Shown here: positions 32,785 through 36,436 of the stretch, one piece after another
Position numbering within the stretch: the stretch's first letter is position 1
Layout: every line of letters starts with the position of its first letter
Origin: Micromonospora globispora
GTDB taxonomy: Bacteria; Actinomycetota; Actinomycetes; Mycobacteriales; Micromonosporaceae
Direction of reading: 5' to 3'
Assembly (NCBI RefSeq): GCF_003857015.1
Contig: NZ_QGGF01000586.1
Location: 1 to 36,436, forward strand
DNA length: 36,436 nt
Notes under the pieces: generated by a model
The model's input: only the letters and a program-made list of their open reading frames with translations
What the model was told of the DNA's origin: nothing
Database searches by the model: none
Program-made: the position numbers and the translations under genes

Positions 32785-32800
32785 ATACCCCCGGGGGTAT
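32785..32800. promoter_or_regulatory. CsoR/CstR-type operator before MBL-rhodanese (2)
   Basis: ATACC CCCGGG GGTAT, extended to TATACC/GGTATA. It is 50 nt upstream of ATG 32851. Confidence 0.82.
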
Positions 32801-32850
32801 ACGCTATCGTGAGTACATCGCCGGTCATCACTGCGAAGGAGTTCAGCACG

Positions 32851-34230
32851 ATGTTGTTCACCCAGTACTACCTGGACTGCCTGTCCCAGGCCTCGTACCT
32901 CATCGGTGACGAGACCACCGGGCGGGCGGTGCTCATCGACCCGCGCCGGGACATCGACGAGTACCTGACCGACGCGCGGGCCCACGGCCTGACCATCGAA
33001 GGGGTGATCAACACCCACTTCCACGCCGACTTCCTCGCCGGGCACCTCGAGGTGGCCGCGGCGACCGGCGCGTGGATCGGCTACGGCCACCGCGCCGAGA
33101 CCGAGTACCCCAGCCGCAAGCTGCACGACGGTGAGCGGATCAGCCTTGGCGACGTGACGCTGGAGATCATGGAGACCCCGGGCCACACCCCGGAGTCCAT
33201 CAGCATCCTGGTCTACGAGCGCGCCGACGACGCGGTGCCGTACGGGGTCATGACCGGCGACGCGCTGTTCATCGGCGACGTCGGCCGGCCCGACCTGCTC
33301 GCCTCGCTCGGCGTGACCGCCGACGAGCTGGGCCAGATGCTCTACGACAGCGTCCAGCGCAAGCTCATGGGCCTGCCCGACGAGGTGCGGGTCTTCCCCG
33401 CCCACGGTGCCGGCTCGGCCTGCGGCAAGAACCTCTCCACCGAGCGGCAGTCCACCATCGGTGAGCAGCGCCGCACCAACTACGCCTGCGCCTCGATGAG
33501 CGAGGAGCAGTTCGTGGCCCTGGTCACCGGCGGTCAGCCGTCGGCGCCCGGCTACTTCGCCTTCGACGCCGTGCTCAACCGCAAGGCCCGCGAGCTGTTC
33601 GACCACAGCAAGGCCCTGCGCCCGCTCGACGCCGCCGAGTTCACCCAGGCCCGCGCCGAGGGCGCGGCGGTGATCGACGCCCGCGACCCGCAGGAGTTCG
33701 CGGCGGGGCACGTGCGGGGTGCGATCAACATCCCGGCCGACGGCCGGTTCGCCGAGACCGCCGGCAGCGTGGTCGCGCCGGACCGCAAGGTGCTCGTGGT
33801 GGCGCCGCAGGACCGGGAGGAGGAGATCGTCGTACGCCTCGCCCGGATCGGCTTCGACCAGGTCGTCGGGTACCTGCGCGAGCCCGAGGGTGCCTTCCTG
33901 GAGATGGTCGCCGACATGGCGCGGGCCAGCCGGGTCACCGCCACCGAACTGCGCGAGGCGCTGGACACGCCCCAGCCGCCGGTGGTGCTGGACGTGCGCA
34001 ACGCCGGTGAGCGGGAGCAGGGTGCAGTCGACGGCTCGCTGCACATCCCGCTCGCCGAGCTGACGCGACGGGTCGACGAGGTTCCGACCGACCGGCCGGT
34101 CGTGGTGCACTGCGCCGGCGGCTACCGCTCGTCGGTCGCGGCCAGCCTGCTCCGCAACGCGGGTCGGCCGGACGTCTCCGACCTGCTCGGCGGGTACGGC
34201 GCGTGGCAGACGCTGCACGCGGCGGTCTGA
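32851..34230 (+). CDS. MBL-fold/rhodanese fusion, persulfide dioxygenase-like (2)
   Basis: A 459-aa enzyme with the same three-part layout as the first: MBL domain (1-240) with NTHFHADFLAGH (H56, H58, D60, H65) and TPGHTPESIS, an inactive rhodanese-like domain (about 260-350, no Cys at the active position) and an active rhodanese domain (about 365-455) with C421 in VHCAGGYRSS. The metal loop is closer to CstB than that of the first copy. ATG 32851 follows GAAGGAG. It oxidises persulfides to sulfite (family knowledge). A perfect 19-bp terminator follows. Confidence 0.93.
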   Translation: MLFTQYYLDCLSQASYLIGDETTGRAVLIDPRRDIDEYLTDARAHGLTIEGVINTHFHADFLAGHLEVAAATGAWIGYGHRAETEYPSRKLHDGERISLGDVTLEIMETPGHTPESISILVYERADDAVPYGVMTGDALFIGDVGRPDLLASLGVTADELGQMLYDSVQRKLMGLPDEVRVFPAHGAGSACGKNLSTERQSTIGEQRRTNYACASMSEEQFVALVTGGQPSAPGYFAFDAVLNRKARELFDHSKALRPLDAAEFTQARAEGAAVIDARDPQEFAAGHVRGAINIPADGRFAETAGSVVAPDRKVLVVAPQDREEEIVVRLARIGFDQVVGYLREPEGAFLEMVADMARASRVTATELREALDTPQPPVVLDVRNAGEREQGAVDGSLHIPLAELTRRVDEVPTDRPVVVHCAGGYRSSVAASLLRNAGRPDVSDLLGGYGAWQTLHAAV

Positions 34231-34243
34231 CCGGAACAAACGA

Positions 34244-34284
34244 GACGGGCAGGTGACCGAGGAAGCCTCGGTCACCTGCCCGTC
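34244..34284 (+). terminator. Perfect 19-bp terminator hairpin
   Basis: Left arm 34244-34262 (GACGGGCAGGTGACCGAGG) pairs fully with 34266-34284 around a 3-nt loop AAG. It separates the MBL-rhodanese (2) and MFS genes. Confidence 0.85.
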
Positions 34285-34303
34285 CATGGGAGAAAGGTGA
34301 GGG

Positions 34304-35611
34304 ATGACGAAGAAGGATGTGGAGATGACAGCGACCCCCGTCGGGCCGAGGCTGGGCCTGCGGGCGAACGCCGCCCAGTTCCTCCTCCTCGTGGTGGTCA
34401 ACGCGTTGGTGGGTGGCCTGCTCGGCACCGAGCGCACCGTCCTGCCGCTGCTCGGGCAGCGGGAGTTCCACCTGACCGCGTACTCCGCCGCCCTCACCTA
34501 CATCATCGCCTTCGGCGCCACCAAGGCGGTGACCAACTTCTTCGCCGGCACCCTCTCCGACCGGTACGGGCGCAAGCCGGTGCTGCTGGCCGGCTGGCTG
34601 GTGGCGATCCCCGTACCGCTGATGCTCATCTGGGCGCCGACCTGGGGCTGGGTGGTCGCGGCCAACGTCCTGCTCGGCGTGAACCAGGGGCTGGCCTGGT
34701 CCACCACGGTGATCATGAAGATCGACCTCGTCGGGCCACGTCGGCGCGGCCTCGCAATGGGGCTGAACGAGGCCGCCGGGTACCTTGCGGTGGCCGCGAC
34801 GGCGCTGGCGACCGGGGCGTTGGCCGCGCACTACGGGCTGCGGCCCGCGCCGTTCCTGCTGGGCGCCGCCTACGTGGCGGTGGGCCTCGGCCTGTCGTCG
34901 CTCCTGGTGCGCGAGACGCGGGGGCACGCCCACCACGAAGCGGCCACCCACCAGGTCGTCGACGGCGCTCACCAGGGCGATCTCACCACCCGGCAGGTCT
35001 TCACCCTGGTCAGCTGGCGGGAACCGGCGCTGAGCTCGGCCAGCCAGGCCGGCCTGGTGAACAACCTCAACGACGGCCTCGCCTGGGGCCTGTTTCCCGT
35101 GCTCTTCGCCGCCGCGGGACTCTCCCTGCCCCGGATCGGGGTGCTGGCGGCCCTCTATCCCGCGTTCTGGGGCCTGGGTCAGATCATCACCGGTCCGCTC
35201 TCGGACCGGTTCGGACGCAAACCCTTCATCGTGGTGGGGATGCTGACCCAGGCCGTCGCGCTCGGGCTGATCGCCGGCGCGCGCAGCTTCGGCTTGTGGG
35301 CGGCGGCCGCGGTCCTGCTCGGTGCCGGCACCGCGATGGTCTATCCCACCCTGCTCGCGGCGATCGGCGACGTCGCGCACCCCGTGTGGCGGGCCCGGGC
35401 GGTCGGCATCTACCGGCTCTGGCGCGACGGTGGCTTCGCGGTCGGCGCGCTGCTGGCCGGCTTCCTGGCGGACGTCATCGGCATCCGGGGCGCCACCTGG
35501 GTGGTGGCGGCCCTCACCGCCGCATCCGGCCTGCTCGTCGCCGGGCGTATGTACGAGACGCACCGGGGCGCCCGCCGGCGTGCGGTTGACCGGCCGGTCG
35601 GATCCGTCTGA
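34304..35611 (+). CDS. MFS transporter
   Basis: A 435-aa major-facilitator protein with about 12 membrane segments. Both copies of loop motif A are clear: DRYGRKPVLLAG in the first half and DRFGRKPFIVVG in the second. A His-rich cytoplasmic loop (HAHHEAATHQ) joins the halves. Substrate unknown; similar proteins export drugs or small anions. ATG 34304 follows GGTGAGGG, with a second ATG at 34325. It lies after the sulfur cluster terminator, and its link to that cluster is uncertain. Confidence 0.9.
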   Translation: MTKKDVEMTATPVGPRLGLRANAAQFLLLVVVNALVGGLLGTERTVLPLLGQREFHLTAYSAALTYIIAFGATKAVTNFFAGTLSDRYGRKPVLLAGWLVAIPVPLMLIWAPTWGWVVAANVLLGVNQGLAWSTTVIMKIDLVGPRRRGLAMGLNEAAGYLAVAATALATGALAAHYGLRPAPFLLGAAYVAVGLGLSSLLVRETRGHAHHEAATHQVVDGAHQGDLTTRQVFTLVSWREPALSSASQAGLVNNLNDGLAWGLFPVLFAAAGLSLPRIGVLAALYPAFWGLGQIITGPLSDRFGRKPFIVVGMLTQAVALGLIAGARSFGLWAAAAVLLGAGTAMVYPTLLAAIGDVAHPVWRARAVGIYRLWRDGGFAVGALLAGFLADVIGIRGATWVVAALTAASGLLVAGRMYETHRGARRRAVDRPVGSV

Positions 35612-35707
35612 GGTCATCCGGTGCCGGGCGACCGGTGCCACGGAGGGTCCACAAAGGATCGACGGAGCGCTTATCCTGTGCCCCGACGATCCACCGGAAG
35701 GACCCCG

Positions 35708-36436
35708 ATGCCGTCGCGGCAGGACCAGCTCCACTCGTACCAGTTCACCGTGCAGCGGGCGGTCGCCGCGCTGGTCATGCGGGAGACCGACCCGGCGCAG
35801 TCGCCGTTTCGCCGACTGGCCGGCGCGGGCCTGGCCAGCGTGCTGGTCGCGGTCATCGGGCTGGGCGGCTTCGCCCTCTACGGCCTCTTCTCCGGCGGGG
35901 GCACCGACTGGCGCGACTCCGGGGCGGTGATTGTGGAGAAGGAGTCCGGCGCGCGGTTCGTTTACCGGGAGCAGCAGCTCCATCCGGTGCTCAACTACGC
36001 CTCGGCGCTGCTCATCATCGGCGCGGAGCGGCCGAAGACGGTGCTGGTTTCCCGGCGCTCGATCGAGGGGGTGCCGCGCGGCCTGCCACTGGGGATCGCC
36101 GACGCGCCGGACTCGCTACCCGCCCCGGGACGGCTCTCGACCGCACCGTGGACGGTCTGCTCGGACGTGCCGACCGAGCCGGGGGGCGCCGAGCCGCGTT
36201 CGGCGCTGCTCATCGGTCAGGACGCCACCGGCGGCCGGGCCCTCGGCGACCAGGGGGTGCTGCTGCGGCACCCGGACGGTACCCTGCACCTGCTCTGGCA
36301 CCAGCGTCGTCACCTGCTCCGGGACACCGACCGGGTGCTGGCGGCGCTGGCCGCCACCCGGGAGCGCGCCGTGCCGGTGGCGTCGGCCCTGCTCAACACG
36401 GTGCCGGCCGGCGCGGACCTGGCCCCGCCGCCCGTC
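35708..36436 (+). CDS. eccB: Type VII secretion protein EccB, 5' part
   Basis: The first 243 codons of an ESX core component; the gene leaves the window open. The N-terminal cytosolic segment reads PSRQDQLHSYQFTVQRAVAALVMRETDPAQSPFRR, followed by one membrane helix at about residues 42-62 (ASVLVAVIGLGGFALYGLF) and the extracytoplasmic domain, the known EccB order. Full-length EccB is about 450-520 aa. ATG 35708 has GGAAGGA upstream. It is the first sign of a type VII secretion locus to the right and marks the end of the sulfur island. Confidence 0.95.
   Translation, partial: MPSRQDQLHSYQFTVQRAVAALVMRETDPAQSPFRRLAGAGLASVLVAVIGLGGFALYGLFSGGGTDWRDSGAVIVEKESGARFVYREQQLHPVLNYASALLIIGAERPKTVLVSRRSIEGVPRGLPLGIADAPDSLPAPGRLSTAPWTVCSDVPTEPGGAEPRSALLIGQDATGGRALGDQGVLLRHPDGTLHLLWHQRRHLLRDTDRVLAALAATRERAVPVASALLNTVPAGADLAPPPV

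Noticed and set aside
32572..34497. 641-codon minus-strand open frame opposite MBL-rhodanese (2)
   Set aside because: Shadow of the plus-strand gene; no motif or start signal.
33935..35983. 682-codon minus-strand open frame across the MFS and eccB genes
   Set aside because: Its translation is low-complexity (Gly/Gln/Arg/His-rich) and crosses two clear plus-strand genes.
1..36436. CRISPR arrays, tRNA or rRNA genes, insertion sequences
   Set aside because: I saw no regularly spaced repeats, tRNA-like cloverleaf, rRNA segment or transposase motif in either strand; short or diverged copies could escape reading by eye.

Overview
This is high-GC actinobacterial DNA. GTG starts are common, genes are closely packed, there are leaderless-type promoters, and an ESX-type EccB gene runs off the right edge. 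Gene style and content fit Micromonosporaceae (Micromonospora-like), but that is inference; no rRNA or other marker gene is present.

Layout. (1) 1-2818: the end of an AAA+ ATPase and a large acyl-CoA dehydrogenase. (2) 2946-10472: accessory block of solitary plus-strand genes (DUF1152, pterin dehydratase/VOC fusion, YCII-like, methyltransferase, GNAT, nitrilase-fold hydrolase, three unknown proteins). Several start 6-7 nt after a TAGGTT-like -10 box and look leaderless. (3) 10852-13119: an XRE regulator and four tiny genes, joined to each other by 4-nt GTGA overlaps. (4) 13126-16783: acyl-CoA ligase and spermidine-synthase-like gene (minus), and a zinc-type alcohol dehydrogenase (plus). (5) 16824-21258: first sulfur-related block with a DUF2892 protein, a frameshifted TauE/SafE permease, OsmC, a cysteine-desulfurase-like enzyme and a class II aldolase. 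(6) 21310-26195: PIG-L deacetylase, methyltransferase, and a minus-strand operon dsbA-like > ccdA-like > blaI-like > M56 peptidase with 4-nt overlaps. Its promoter carries four TACTA/TAGTA elements spaced exactly 15 bp. dsbA and M56 carry frame breaks. (7) 26239-34230: a persulfide/sulfane-sulfur cluster with TauE/SafE permease, rhodanese-DUF2892, two MBL-fold/rhodanese persulfide-dioxygenase-like fusions, a CsoR/CstR regulator, SQR-like flavoprotein, DUF302, thioredoxin and two single rhodaneses. (8) 34304-end: MFS transporter and 5' part of eccB.

How it works together. The main find is a local regulon. Seven copies of a palindrome ATACC-N6-GGTAT (6-nt centre rich in C/G) sit upstream of nearly every transcription unit from 29229 to 34230 and also before the PIG-L gene. 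One CsoR-family gene lies among them, with a Cys pair 29 residues apart and without the copper-ligand histidine, which is what a persulfide sensor (CstR type) should look like. The inferred circuit is: sulfide is oxidised by SQR, persulfide passes to rhodaneses and thioredoxin, MBL-rhodanese enzymes oxidise it, and TauE/SafE permeases export sulfite or a related anion. The BlaI/M56-controlled DsbA/CcdA operon beside it may be a second thiol/disulfide surveillance circuit.

Caution: at least five apparent single-gene frame breaks lie in the window (AAA ATPase, TauE/SafE, M56, and two in dsbA). Either several genes are decaying or the assembly has uncorrected indels; read mapping would settle this.
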